A stretch of DNA of 64,000 nt, taken from the NCBI RefSeq assembly GCF_003369915.1, contig NC_046676.1, positions 18,396,001-18,460,000 of the forward strand, in the 5' to 3' direction. Below, piece by piece: positions 1 through 11,387 of the stretch (positions within the stretch are counted from its first letter, which is position 1; each line of letters opens with the position of its first letter). The notes below the pieces were generated by a model. That model searched no databases. It was given only the letters and a program-made list of their open reading frames with translations, and was not told where the DNA came from. Origin of the DNA: Drosophila miranda (Eukaryota; Arthropoda; Insecta; Diptera; Drosophilidae). The translations under genes were made by a program, and so were the position numbers.

Positions 1-31
1 TGGAGTGGAGTTTTCGAATCGAACCACAAAA

Positions 32-3000
32 ATGAAGCGGCGCAATGCAGACTGTGGAAAATTACGGCGTCCGATGAAACGCAACAAAATTACAGAGGGC
101 ATGTACGGCAGGTGAGTGTCCAGAGAATGTTTAATCCTCTCATGGCAAGAGTAAAGCCTAAGTCTAAATTTCTTTATTAGTTTATAATTATAAATGTGCG
201 CTACCACAAAAAAATTAAGAATTTTTTCATGGGCAGCCTATACAAGAGTGTGTGCTTGTCAGTTTTTGTGTGCCTTCTCCTCTCCTGGCCTTCTCTCTTC
301 TATTTTTGATTACACTAGTCAACAAAATCGATCTTTTTTTAGAGGTACATAATTTAATCTCTTATATCTGGTTGTAATTGTGAAAAAGCTGATAAATGCA
401 GCTATAATTTGGACCAAAATATTTTTTAGTTTCAGCCCAGCGTCTGGGAAATATTAAGCTTTCAAATGTATAATTTTTCTTGGCATTTTTTCATATTTTA
501 TTAGTATTTTAGAGCTATTACCCAAATCTATTAGAAAAAGTATTCTGTTGCAGAGTGTTATTTATATGTTTGTTTACTTTTTGATTTCGCTTTATTGCCG
601 TTGTTTTATGATGTTATGAGCATATGTGTGCACAGACATTCATACATGCATATGTGTTTGTGTTGTATTTGGACGCTACTCGTTTTTGGCGCTTGTCCGT
701 CTCCTGTTCGCTGCTTCGTCACTCGACGCGCGCGCCTCGTGCTAATTCCCATTTTACAATTATTAAGTGGTTAATGGAATGTTAATTTTTGTGTGCAGTC
801 GGAGGAGAAAAGGGCTGCCAGCTCGCCTGTTTTAGGATGTGGTAGTGTAAGGATTGGAAGCAGAAGCGATCCGCGGGAATTCTAGCCGTTCAATTTTCTA
901 CTCTGAGGAATGGCTTAAAGCTGACGCTAAATTTCTTAGCGGATAAATGCCAAAGAGTGCCATCACTTGGGAGAAAGAGACTTTAGTCCTAGTACTACAA
1001 TTATAATTAATTATTATAATTATTAAAACTTTTTTGTCTTTTATCCCATTTTCTATAGCACGACTGTTTTGTACATGAAATTTCTAATTCTGTGGGCCAT
1101 TGTGATGGTGGCCGATTTCATGTTCATGTTCCGTTTTGAGTTCTTGTGGCCATTCTGGCTGCTCCTGCGCTCAGTGCACGATTCCTTCAAGTACAAGGGC
1201 CTGGTAAGTTGTGGATCACTATATATGTGTGTACATAGTTTAATATATGTTCCGACTACTTTTGCAGGCATTCTCCGTGCTATTCGTCTGTATTGCGATA
1301 ACATCGGATCTGGTCTGCTTATTTTTCATACCCGTTCACTGGCTGCTCTTTGCGGCCAGCACATACGTCTGGGTGCAGTACGTCTGGCATACAGGTGCGT
1401 CATCCATCTCCGGCTATAAAATAGGAACAGGCAGCAGCTATGTACATACTCGTTTACTCGTTTCTTGCAGATAAGGGTATCTGTTTGCCGACCATCATAC
1501 TCTGGATGTTGTTTGTCTATCTCGAGGTGGGCATTCGATGGAAAGACAGTCGCCACATGCCGCACTTGGATCTCTGTAGGCCGTTCGCGGCGCATTGGTA
1601 AGCTTCGAAGGGTGGAATCCACACCCACTAGATCCTCTGTTTTCATATATGTAACTTTTCCAGCATTGGCTATCCGGTTGTCACGCTTGGATTCGGCTTC
1701 AAAAGCTACGTGGGCTACCGCATGCGTCAGCGTAAGCAGCGCGAGGTCGCCAAGGAGAACGAGTTCTACATGCAGCTCCTTCAGCAGGCCCTGCCTGCCG
1801 AGGAGGCCACCGATGAGGCGGCGGCTGCGTCTGGAGCCCCAGCATCTTCGAGCACAATTGTGGTCGCCAATGGGTCGGTCACAACGGCGGCGCTAGCCGC
1901 CGCTGCAGCGTCATCGGCCGCGGGGCATCCCAATGGCATGTTGGGATCTGTAACGCAAGCACAAAACCATCATGAGCATCATCACAGCGGCGGCGCCGGC
2001 GCCAGCAGCAGTTCAAGCAATAGCAATCACCATAATCATCACCATCACAACAACAATAATAACAATAGCAGCAACAGCAAGGATACCAGCGCGAATGACA
2101 ACAACAATAGCACAACGGCGTCGTCGCCATCGTCAGTCGCTGCAGGGGCAGGGGCAGGAGCCTCGACGGCGGCGTCATCCACACCCTCATCCTCCTCCTC
2201 GTCGACAGGAGGCAAGCAATCGGCGACGGCAACAAGCACAGGTGCAGCAACCACTTCTACCACTTCTGTTTCATACTGCTACCTCTCTGCTGCTGCAACC
2301 ACAGCAAGCTTGGCGGTGACACAGAATCAGCAACCGGGAGATGCAGCAGCAGCATCAGAACACCCATCTTCTACTTGTACTTCTTCTACTAGCTCCTCTA
2401 CTTCCACTGATGCCGATGGTTGTTGTGGTGGTAATAATACTTTACGCTGCTTTCTGACGTCCCTTCCTCACCACGGCAAAAATAAACCAAAATCCATTAA
2501 TCTATGTACCAGTACTAGACCAGTAACATTTCTGATTTATATTTGTGTATGCGCATGACTTACGAATCCATGAAGAATAACAACCAATTGAGGCTGAACT
2601 GAACTCACCCACTAACTGTCGTGTCCACTAATCCACAGCAACCAGTCGGCAAATCAAACCTTCATTTCATTCTTCATATCTTCCATCTTTCTACCTAACC
2701 GAAAAAACCCCAAACCCCAAATGGGAGGGAGGGAACAGAGCGCAGGGAGGCCAGAGCGACTAATTATCCTGCCTGCCGACACTCCGCTCCACTCATTCAA
2801 GCTCAAGCCCCTAGCTCAAATTCGCCCGCATAAAAATCAATAACGCGCTATTATGTTTGATTTCAAGCTTAATATATATATAAATGTATACCCACTAAAC
2901 TTTCTAAATATACACTTGCAGCAACCTCCAATGGTCACGCTGGGGGAGGCGGCGGTGGTTCAAGGAACAATCGACGCAGCACGGACAAGGATAAGCATCG

Positions 3001-5182
3001 GAATAAGGTTGACGCTGGTGATAATGAGCACAACAATGGTCCGCAGCAGCGGCATGGGGGTAAAAATAGCAGCAGCAGCAACAACACCAACAACAACTAT
3101 CACCAGGTCGATGGCAGCAGTACAGCAACAGGAACGTCAGCTGCAGCAGCAGCTTCCACAGCAACAGCGCCATCAAGTAATAGTAAGGATAAGGATAAGG
3201 ATAAGGAGAGGTCAGACTGGGATAGTAGCACCAACTCTTCACAACAACAGCCACAGGGGGGACAGCCAAAGGACAAACACGGTGAGTACACTACTGCACG
3301 TAGGAGCGGAGCTGTGGGCAAACCCAAACTGATTTCGCTTTTTGTCTGATGTCTATTCGCAGAGAAAAAGGCCAACAACGTGATGCCCAATGGGAATGCT
3401 CTACACGCCGAGGCAGAGGAGGCGGCCAGCGTGGAGCCAGCTCCGCATGTTGAGAAGGCGCCCAAGGGTATGTATGATTTTTGGCAATGGGCTAATCCAA
3501 TGGGCAATCCATACAACTAACCGCACTGATACCTTTATAGGTCGTCGCAATCGCGGCAAGAAGGATAATGCGACCAAGGACAATCACAACCAGCAGCAGC
3601 AGGTTGCTCAGCAGCAAAAGGAGAAGGACAAGGATAAGGAGAACACGGCCAGCAACAACAATAATAATGATGCCAGCTCCGTATCTTCGTCGGCCAGCTC
3701 CAGCTCGAGCAATGCCATTGCGCACATTGCCAGCAAAGTGGTGTCCAAAATTTGCGAGACTTGCCTCAAACTGGAGGCCGATGTGAAGAAATACCGCGCC
3801 GAAATCAGTCACATGAAGCAAATCGAGAACGAACTTCGCCAGAAGCTGGACACCAATCTCACCAGCAAGTCCAGTCTACAGGCCAAGCAGAAGGAGTGCG
3901 AGGAGCTCGAGAAGCGCAACCAGGAGCTGAACAATGTGCGGCATGCGGAAGCACTCAACCTTCAGACAGTGGAGCGGCGCCTAAACGAGGAGCGACGGCA
4001 GAAGCAATCATTGGACGCCCAGCTGGCTAACGAGAAAAAGGCACGCAAGGCAGCCGAGGAGAAGGCAGCTCGTCCTGAATGCAGCTCCCAGTGCAAGCAG
4101 CGTCGCCAGCAAATGGATGATGAGCTGAAGCGATTGCGGAACGACCTCAAGCTAACGGAGGAGACCAAGCAACTGGCCGTAGAGCATGGCCTCAAATACG
4201 AGCAAGAGGTATGTGATACAGAGCCTTCCTTAATAACCAAAACATTGACTCTAATGAAATATATCCGTTCTTGTCTGTGCTGCTGATTAGTACCGCATGC
4301 TGGAGGTGAATGTGCGCAACCGCGAATCTTCGCAGCCCGATGCTGAGATGCTTATGAAAGCCCTCGCTGCCATGCAGGAGAAGAACTCGATGCTGGAGAA
4401 GAATCTATCCGCAGAGACGAGAGTCAAGCTGGACTTGTTCTCGGCTCTGGGCGCAGCCAAGCGCCAGATTGAAATATCCGACAGTGAGTACTGAAGTGAC
4501 GATTTTATAGGAGCGCATCAAACTCGAGTTCTAATAACGATTACGCTTTCATTCAGACCATCGTCGCTCCAAGGAGGATGAGGTCATCGATCTCAAGGCC
4601 AAGATTGCCCAACTTCTGGCCGTGATGCCGGACACAATGTGCATGAACACGGGCCCCCACGGACCGGGCAGCAGTATTCTGCGCATGAATGACACTCCGC
4701 CACTGCAGTCGGGCCCTGGACCGTCATCGCCGATGCTCAGCCTAAGCGGCGCGCAGGAATATCAACAGCATCAGCAGCATCTTCAGCAAAGGAGTCAACT
4801 GCAGCAGCAACAGCAGCAACAGCAACAGCAGCAACAACAGCAACAACAGCAACAGCAACAAAACAATCAGCATCAGCAGCACCTGCAGCAAAGGAATCAA
4901 ATGCAACAGCAGCATCAACAGCATCTTCAGCAACGGCATGAGCAACAGTTGCAGCACCAACAACAACAGCAGGGGGTTCCTCCCTGCTCCCAGCAGCAAA
5001 TGGTGCCGGTGAGTGTGGCTGCTGCTCTCCAGGTGGCTGCTGCCAATGCAGCTGCTGCAAATGGGAACGGCAACAATGGCAACTCCACACTGGATCCCAA
5101 TGCCAGCGTCTACACGCCCAAGACAGGCAACATGATGGTTGTGTCGCCTGTGGGAATGAACCCCAACGGCACGGATGCCTGA
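32..5182 (+). CDS. CG30389: Macoilin (TMEM57 family) ER membrane protein, ten coding exons
   Basis: Macoilins are multipass endoplasmic-reticulum proteins of neurons that affect excitability and membrane-protein assembly (family knowledge). Exons by splice signal and phase: 32-111, 1059-1203, 1268-1394, 1471-1597, 1664-2241, 2922-3281, 3363-3467, 3541-4208, 4291-4483, 4557-5182; the sum is 3009 nt, giving 1002 residues. The start MKRRNADCGKLRRPMKRNK is the family's invariant N-terminus. About four membrane spans lie within roughly residues 28-170, followed by the conserved GYPVVTLGFGFKSYVGYRMR block. A long Ala/Ser/His/Asn linker varies in this family. A charged coiled coil covers about residues 575-800. 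A Gln/His-rich stretch (about 856-934) precedes the conserved C-terminal LDPNASVY motif (about 972). It is longer than the vertebrate protein (about 660) because of low-complexity inserts. The symbol is from memory and supported by its neighbour Magi. Confidence 0.93.
2242..2921 (+). other. Macoilin intron 5 with frame-open 5' part
   Basis: The intron starts GTGCAG and ends at TTGCAG, joining codon phase 1 on both sides. The exon 5 frame stays open past the donor to a TGA ending at 2558, so an unspliced transcript would encode about 105 further residues rich in Thr, Ser and Ala. The rest of the intron (2559-2921) shows no gene. Confidence 0.6.
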
Positions 5183-6330
5183 CGCCAGCAGAAGCAGCAG
5201 CCCTTGACGGTGTCGTCGTCGTCGTCATCGTCTTCGCATCTGCATCTGAGACGACAACTCTGAGATTATATTTTACATGAGGGAGGGAGAATCCGCCGCA
5301 GGCCGCCGCAGCCGCAGCTGCAACCGCATCTGCTGTCGAAGCCGCAATTGCAGTCTCAGCAATCCAATCGGCCAATGAACACAAGCAGAGAGATCCCCGG
5401 GCACGACCCGAACCGAAGGCTAAAACCGAACCGAGGCAGTTCGCCTGCAAATATCTGAATGTCCGTAATAAGAATAAGAAGAATAAGCAGTTTCTTACAA
5501 ACACTGAACACATCCCCGCGCCACATTAATCACATTAGAACGAACCGATTCCTAACCTTACCACACTCAAATTGGCATTCCAATTGAAATTATCCAATGG
5601 TTTACTCTGAAGAGCCACTGATCCCATCTTAGTCAAGCCACTGCTTGGAGTCAGTTGCTCCACCCCACGTCCGCATCCATATCCGCATACGCATACGCAT
5701 ACGCATACGCATACGCATCCGCATCCTCTCCACTCAACACACACGAAACACACCTTTGGGAGAGTCTGGCTCGCCCATGAAATACGGAAAGTAAAACATT
5801 ACTTTAACAAAATGATTAAAAACTTAAATCACATTTAAGAGAAAGCATAAGAAACACACAGAAATTTCTAAAAATAATAACAAAATGAAAAACGCGATTC
5901 GTATTTTTAATTGATGATCGAAGTATGGATCCGATCCTCTGAACCACGTATTTTTCTTTTTACCAAACGCTGTGAGAGAGTTGGACGAACCTAAGTGATG
6001 GCCTTTGATAAGGGGGACCTGTACCCCCCGACTCAATGGAATATTTTTGAAGTCTGCGCCTTTGATTTATTATCTCATTAAATTATTTTTTGTTATAAAA
6101 CCTTAAATGTACGCTATAATTTAGAATTTAACCTTTTTGAAACAACCACAACAACACAACTATCAAACAAAACTATTTTCTATTTAAGTTTTAATTTATT
6201 TTTGTTTAACTTTTTTTGCTGTTCCTAAGAAACAAATCGAAAAAACAAAACACATTAAGAAGAAAAACGCTTAAGTTCATTAACGAAGAAGTAAAACGAC
6301 GAGACGACCATTTTGTTCAATAATAAAAGA
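5183..6330 (+). other. Macoilin 3' UTR with probable poly(A) signal
   Basis: About 1.1 kb after the macoilin stop has no open frame of note. It is AT-rich from 5780 onward. An AATAAA at 6322-6327 is the best poly(A) signal before the next gene. The UTR also carries a hexamer microsatellite, listed separately. Transcript extent is inferred. Confidence 0.5.
5670..5727 (+). repeat. Hexanucleotide microsatellite (CGCATA)n
   Basis: Imperfect tandem CGCATA/CGCATC units in the presumed 3' UTR of macoilin, with about six near-perfect units in the centre. On the minus strand this gives GT-rich coding-like noise. Confidence 0.85.
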
Positions 6331-6680
6331 AGAAACAAGTTTTATTTTCTGCAAGAAGACAGTACACATAGATGAATACATATATCATTTTTATTACTTT
6401 CGATTTTATTATTATTTTTCTAACACACATACTGCTCCCCTTCGAAGAATATTTTCTATTATTTAGGAAGGCCCTATTTTCAAAAGAATTTTTGTGTTGA
6501 GCTAAGCAGGACTCACACTATTTGCACTCAATTCCCCAGCATGAAAACCCAATAGGCAGACTACTTAATCGTTACAATACATAGTAAGCCTGACCAAAAA
6601 AGTCAGTGGACGGCTGCCTCGCCCCAACAGATTTTAGTTCCCCGTAAAATACGAGTAAGGTGAAACCTACAAATTAAATC

Positions 6681-7160
6681 ATGATTTACGGCATGCTGGT
6701 GACACTCTCGACGGCAATCTATACTACGGTGGCCACCCTTTGGCAGGTTCAACGTGAGTGTAGAAAGTGGAAAGATGATTTAGTTCGAGCGTATGAGCTG
6801 CCAACAGGGGAACTATCAAATACGGCTTGCAGAACAGACCCAAAATGAAAAGAATAAACGACATCATCCAATTGATTAGGGTGACGGTCTAATCAGACAG
6901 TCACCCTAATCAATTGGATGATGTCGTTTAGTCATTTCATTTTGGGTCTGTTCTGCAAGCCGTATTTGATAGTTCCCCTGTTGGCAGCTGGGTTTTTCAT
7001 GGTGCGCCGGATCTTTCTGCGGCGGGCAAAGCGGACCCAAGCCTGGAAATCGCCGGGTAACGAGTCTGGGTCGTCCAGGCATCACTCCATGAAAACCCCA
7101 CCATCACGCGACACGGAGAGCTTCCTGCCCAATAGCGTCGGTGACACATCCCAGAAGTAG
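6681..7160 (+). CDS. Unrecognised small membrane protein, two exons
   Basis: Exon 1 is 6681-6753 (MIYGMLVTLSTAIYTTVATL...) and ends before GTGAGT in phase 1. Exon 2 starts at 6901 after CAG and runs to TAG at 7158-7160. The join keeps one frame and yields 110 residues. Two hydrophobic segments are visible: residues about 4-22, and about 32-62 (FILGLFCKPYLIVPLLAAGFF). A strongly basic stretch (RRIFLRRAKR) follows, then a polar Ser/Pro-rich tail. By the positive-inside pattern the tail is probably cytosolic. I do not recognise a family. The intron (6754-6900) is unusual: most of it is an inverted copy of the first 90 nt of exon 2. The gene lies between macoilin and the HMG-box gene, convergent with the latter (177 bp between stops). 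Splicing is predicted only from signals and phase. Confidence 0.6.
6796..6989. repeat. Near-perfect 90-bp inverted repeat (hairpin) across intron and exon
   Basis: Arm 1 is 6796-6885 and arm 2 is 6900-6989. Arm 2 is the reverse complement of arm 1 with two mismatches in 90. The 14-nt centre itself pairs (GTCT/AGAC around AATC), so RNA from either strand could form an almost uninterrupted stem of about 95 bp with a 4-nt loop. Arm 2 contains the intron acceptor edge and exon 2 coding sequence of the small membrane protein; arm 1 lies entirely in the intron. Confidence 0.92.
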
Positions 7161-7336
7161 CCGAGCAACGGATAATCACACGATTCACACGGGTTTATAA
7201 AACATATAACATGCGTCTGAAATACTGCATACACATTCCATGAGAACACTCATACATGTGCACGGGTGTGGATGGATCCTAAGACTAAAGCGATTAAAAA
7301 ATACTGCACTCTACAATCATTTCATCCAAAAGAATA

Positions 7337-8623
7337 CTAGGACTTGAGCAGAGTGGGGATGTCTACTTTGCGCAGAGCGTCTCTTGCTTTGAGGAGCATA
7401 GTATTGTGCGGCTGGCCAGTGAGGCCGGCCAAGTGATGCATATACCTGTCAATGTTGCCAACGCTCGGACCGGACGGTTCCAGCGGAGGCAATGGGACAC
7501 AATTGAGGGCTGCAACCAGCTTCTGGCGCAGACCCTTCACGTACGCCTCCAGTCGCACATTCTCCTCCTTCAGTTCGGCCACCTCGCCCATCACCTTGGC
7601 ATAGCCAGCCTTGGTGTTGTCCACGTGCTGCTCCAGCACCGCATTTTGCTGTTCCAGATCCGTTTTCGTCTTGCGCAGCGTTCGCAGCTCGTTCTCCGTG
7701 CTGCGATTGTGCTCGATGAACTCGTTTGTGTAAATGGGTATCTCACCTGGCTGAAGCGGACGCGGTGCGGCGACAATGTTGAGTGCTATTGTTGCTGGAG
7801 CTTGCGCTTGTGCTTGTTGAGGTGGTGGTGGTGGTGGTGTTGGAGTCGGCGTGCGTTTTACCTGGGACAGCGGAACATCATCTGGGTCAGGAGAGTGCTC
7901 GCTTGGCCTCTTTGTTGCTGGGGTCTTCGCTTTCGGTTTCTTTCCTTTGCCGACGCTGACATCGTTGTTGGCTACAGCTTTGGGTGTCTTCTCCTTCGAA
8001 GCACTGTCTCCTTTTGTAGCTTTTTTTACCCTGGCCAACTCTTTAGCCACAATCTCGGGGTGGTCCTTGAAGAATAAGTGCAGCTGCTCTTGGTATCTAC
8101 AGAAAAATCGAGAAAACCCGATCAGAAAAACATCTGGTAACTGATCTAAGATCGTCACTTACAAAGCCTTGTCTTTGGCAGCCGCTTCCATGTACGGAAC
8201 CTTGCGCTCTTCCGGCAGCAGGTGCCATTCCTCACCAATAATCTTCGTGTGCTCCAGGGCCGTACGCTGCGGCTGCTCGCGGCGCAACTCCTCTCGTCTG
8301 TCGTTCATGAATCGCACGTAGCCATTCAGTGGCATTTTTGGTGCTCCAGCTACATTGATGCGCCGCTGAGTGAGTTTCTTTATCTCGGGGTCCATCACCA
8401 TGTCTGACTGCGGGCCCTTGGAGTTCTTATTCTTTTTATTCCCCTTGCCGGCGGGCGTTCTCTGCAGCTTCTCTCCTTCCTCGTTGTGAGCTTCTATGGG
8501 GGCCGAATCCAGCGACTGCGAGGCTATGGGTCGTGTTTCGGGTGATCCTACGGCTTCATCTGGGACCTCCTTGCTAGGTTCGGTCATCTCTGTTTCCTCT
8601 GGTTGACTTTTTAGGTCTTCCAT
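7337..8623 (-). CDS. HMG-box protein of the HMG20 type
   Basis: Exon 1 is 8623-8163 and exon 2 is 8096-7337, joined in phase 2, giving 406 residues. A single HMG box begins near residue 108 (PKMPLNGYVRFMNDRREEL) and crosses the intron, ending around YQEQLHLFFKDHPE. The Asn-Gly-Tyr-Val-Arg-Phe start and the following coiled coil (about residues 255-340, LRTLRKTKTDLEQQ...) resemble HMG20A/HMG20B (iBRAF/BRAF35), subunits of LSD1-CoREST type chromatin complexes. A basic Lys/Pro-rich linker with a short poly-Pro run lies between them. The protein is expected to be nuclear. Its position next to Xbp1 makes it a probable ortholog of D. melanogaster CG9418, but the paralog CG12104 is a possible alternative, so no symbol is given. 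Confidence 0.85.
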
Positions 8624-8708
8624 GGAAATATTTATAAATAAAATTACACCTTTAATTGTTTATGCCTCAATTTTGGTTCTATAGCGTCTCGTATGATGAA
8701 AAACCGAA

Positions 8709-8940
8709 CTTAGCCCACGTAAGCCCCCTCGATTTAAATAGGTCAGCTACTTGAGGTAAATACCCCCTTGGCCTGTAATAGGTTAATCGTTCTTCGTCAA
8801 GGATTGGAAACCATATTGCTTAATTTTGATGTTCCGTCAAATATTATAACCTAGATAAAACATTTAGCCATGCCCACATCGTTTTATCCAGTTAATGAAC
8901 ATATTTCTACTTGACTGGTTTATTTTAGATACTTGAATTT
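8709..8940. repeat. Dispersed repeat, copy A (downstream of Xbp1)
   Basis: From TTAGCCCACGTAAGCCCCCT onward this stretch matches 11802-12172 in the same orientation, including the shared block GTCAAGGATTGGAAACCATA. Copy A lacks a segment of about 140 bp present in copy B. Similarity fades after about 8940. There is no coding potential. It is probably a nonautonomous transposon remnant; the family is not identified. Confidence 0.8.
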
Positions 8941-9781
8941 ATTGGATATTGTCTAAAAAAAGGTTTGTGAAATAAGTAGAATATGAAAATTATATATACA
9001 GATAATATATTGAGATTTTCAAAAAAACTGAACCTATCGACCAGTTCGATTGAAAGAACGTTACATGGAACTAGTTCAAATATGAACCTTTGCGATTTAA
9101 ATTAATAAATATATATACAGTGCGATGGTGTTATAGGAATGACTCATGGAGGTTTCATCACATATGGGACTTTAGTCGTCATATCATAGGAAATGAGAGT
9201 CCAATTAGCAAGGACACTAGAAATTAGAGACTATATGTACTATATATGTTTACGTAGGAATCGGGTGACTCACTGTATCAACCTTATGCTATTATTATGA
9301 AGTGCGCACCTTGAAATATGGCGTGTTCAAAAGTAATGAGATAGTGGCGCAATTCTGATTATCCATCAACCCACTCCAAGTCTTACATCATTTTGCTTTA
9401 TGCGAGTAATGCACTATAAAGAAATCAGGCCATTATTTTGTGTTGTGGTCTTTTATATATTTTGAATATATTGTAGTTGTTATTTTTTTTTTAATGTTTT
9501 CGCATAATTTTTTGAGCACATTACAAATGATTAGCCTATGTGGTTAGAGTGTGTTAAACATAAATGGAAACTTACGGATTACCTACGAGTTTCAGTTAAA
9601 TATCATTTACAAATAGAGCCATCGATGACGAAATTCTTTCTATACAGCTTATCAGGTAAAACACTTAAATCTTAGGGCGGCCGGCCAAAGAAAACAATAC
9701 ATATTAGAATAGAGAGAAACTTTGTGGATCCAACAGATTTTTCAATTTGAAAAACGAATATTCCATTCCCAGTTTGGGAGC
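8941..9781. other. AT-rich intergenic DNA 3' of Xbp1
   Basis: No supported gene. The part nearest 9781 should be Xbp1 3' UTR. A GGCGGCCGGCC block at about 9676 is the only GC-rich spot. Confidence 0.5.
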
Positions 9782-11387
9782 TTAGATCAAGCTGGGGAAC
9801 AGCTCATCGAAATTGCTCTGCCAGGGAAAGTCCTCTTCCGTGTCTGTGGGCAGAGTAAGGATCGTGGATGTGGGAGAGCCCAGTATGGACTCGTAGCCGT
9901 GATCGGAGGTGGCTGAGTGTAGAGACAATGCGGGAGATTTGGCCAATGGGGAAATGGCTTTGATGCGCGGACAGAGGAACGACTCAATGCGATTAAAATC
10001 GCACTCGTCGTCCGAGTCGTCGGTGGCATTCACGACGTTGAGATAGACCTGCGATGGGGACGTTGCTGGCGGCGGACACTTCATAATTACATCTGTAGTG
10101 TCATCCCCAGCGCTGACGCCATCGCAGTATATCTCCTCAACGGCCTCATTGACGGGAACTGCATCTCCATCCATTACGATGGTTATTGAGTTTGTCTTGG
10201 CATCGTAGGTGCCATAAACTGTATCCGGAGTGGCCTGCACAAGTGTAGCGGCCGCCGCTGCTGAAATGGTTGCTGTAGTCGTCTTAATCGTCTTCGTCTT
10301 CTTTGGCGCTGCTGTGGCTCGCTGTGAGTTTCCATTTATCTTCAACACCGGCACAGTCAGGCTCTGTTTGGGTTCGTTCGCGTCTAGGCCATCAGCTCTA
10401 TGCCCGCCGGATTCCAGGCGCTCTGTTGGGGTCCCCACCATTGATCCAAGCAGTCGCTCTTTTTCGCCTGAATCTTTGGCAGCAGTTGGGCCGCACGCTC
10501 CAGAGCCAGCTTCCAGGTCTGCTGTGATATCTGCGAGCAGACTTTCGGCCAGTTCTTCAAGTCGCCGCGCGTCGAACTCTTCATCGTCGACGAGCAGCAT
10601 GTCTTGTAGAGTAGGCAGAGAGCCACAACCTTCCAGAGCGAGGCTATGGTCTTGCTGCTTTTCAGCTGTTCCGCCAACAGACGCGCTGACGACTGTGTGT
10701 CCACTAGTGTACCCTGCGGCAGAGGGTCAGCATTGGATGCTGCGGATCCAAGGATTGTGGACGCACAGCCCTCAGCGCCTATGTTGGCATTGGAGCTGTT
10801 GCAGGTGATGCTTTTGGCGTGCTGCTGCTTCTGTTGTTGTTTCATCTCATCAAGTTCCTGACGCAATAGTTCTACTTCTGTGTCCAGCTTTTGGTTTTTG
10901 GCCAGCAACGACTCATTGATGGACTGTAGACTTTCGCATTTGTTTTGTAGTAATTCTGTTTTGTCAGTTAGCTCCTTGATCTCGTACTCCATTTCCTCCA
11001 TGCGAGCCTTCTTGCGGTCGCGTGATGTTTGGGCTGCAACGCGATTCTTTAGCTTCCTGGTGAGTGAGAACAAACATGTATTAAGTATTGATTTCCGTGC
11101 CGCGACCCATCGATTTCTACCACTTACTTTCTCTGTACTTTTTCCTCCCAAGTGAGGTGATCCAGGCGACGCTTTTTGGCCTTGGGTGGTGAGGCCACCA
11201 AAGACTCTTCCTCCTCCATGTTATCGTAGGAGGACGAGGCGTATCCCGAGCTCGAGCGTGTGGGCGAGGCCGCCCCCTTGAGCAGAGCCGCTGTCAGGGG
11301 TGCGGGCCGGAGCTTGGGCAACGTATTCGTGGATATAGCCACGGGCGTGTCCACCGTTATCAAATAGGCATTCGCGGTCGGTGACAT
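9782..11387 (-). CDS. Xbp1: Xbp1 bZIP factor of the unfolded protein response (Ire1-spliced form)
   Basis: Xbp1 is the bZIP activator of ER-stress genes produced after Ire1 splices its mRNA. Exon 1 is 11387-11128; a conventional intron follows; exon 2 starts at 11056. The bZIP (RLDHLTWEEKVQRKKLKNRV, then VAAQTSRDRKKARMEEMEYE) spans about residues 77-140, with heptad leucines and a Gln-rich tail. With the 23-nt intron 10742-10720 removed, translation continues to TAA at 9782-9784 and gives 503 residues, with an acidic, Ser/Thr-rich activation region ending FDELFPSLI. Unspliced mRNA instead stops at 10384-10386 and gives 310 residues. Both sizes fit the known fly forms (about 498 and 307). Its two neighbours on either side are repeats, and the DRC8-like gene follows upstream on the same strand. 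Confidence 0.97.
10384..11387 (-). CDS. Xbp1: Xbp1 unspliced isoform (Xbp1-u)
   Basis: This is the alternative product when Ire1 has not acted: exon 1 (11387-11128) plus 11056-10384 read straight through, 310 residues. After the bZIP it contains the hydrophobic stretch ASLWKVVALCLLYKTCC (about residues 222-238). In other Xbp1-u proteins a comparable region associates the nascent chain and mRNA with the ER membrane; that role here is inferred. The C-terminus ends GIELMA. Confidence 0.85.
10714..10751 (-). promoter_or_regulatory. Xbp1: Ire1 double stem-loop and 23-nt unconventional intron of Xbp1
   Basis: On the minus strand two hairpins carry 7-nt loops matching C-N-G|C-N-G-N. The first has stem TTGGAT/ATCCAA and loop CCGCAGC, cut after position 10743. 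The second has stem ACCCT/AGGGT and loop CTGCCGC, cut after 10720. The excised piece 10742-10720 is 23 nt. Joining GGA TCC G with CC GCA GGG opens the second frame exactly; an in-frame TGA at 10729-10727 lies inside the excised part, so splicing is required. Confidence 0.93.

Noticed and set aside
1879..2263. Minus-strand frames opposite macoilin exon 5
   Set aside because: They are Leu/Val/Cys-rich shadows of the poly-Asn, His and Ser codons on the plus strand.
4737..5513. 258-codon minus-strand frame
   Set aside because: Antisense of the macoilin Gln/His-rich exon; composition is a mirror of CAG/CAA repeats.
10717..10742. 26-nt version of the Xbp1 Ire1 intron (CCG|CAG at both ends)
   Set aside because: Frame-compatible, but the second cut would fall at the edge of the hairpin stem, not in the CTGCCGC loop, and fly Xbp1 introns are known to be 23 nt.
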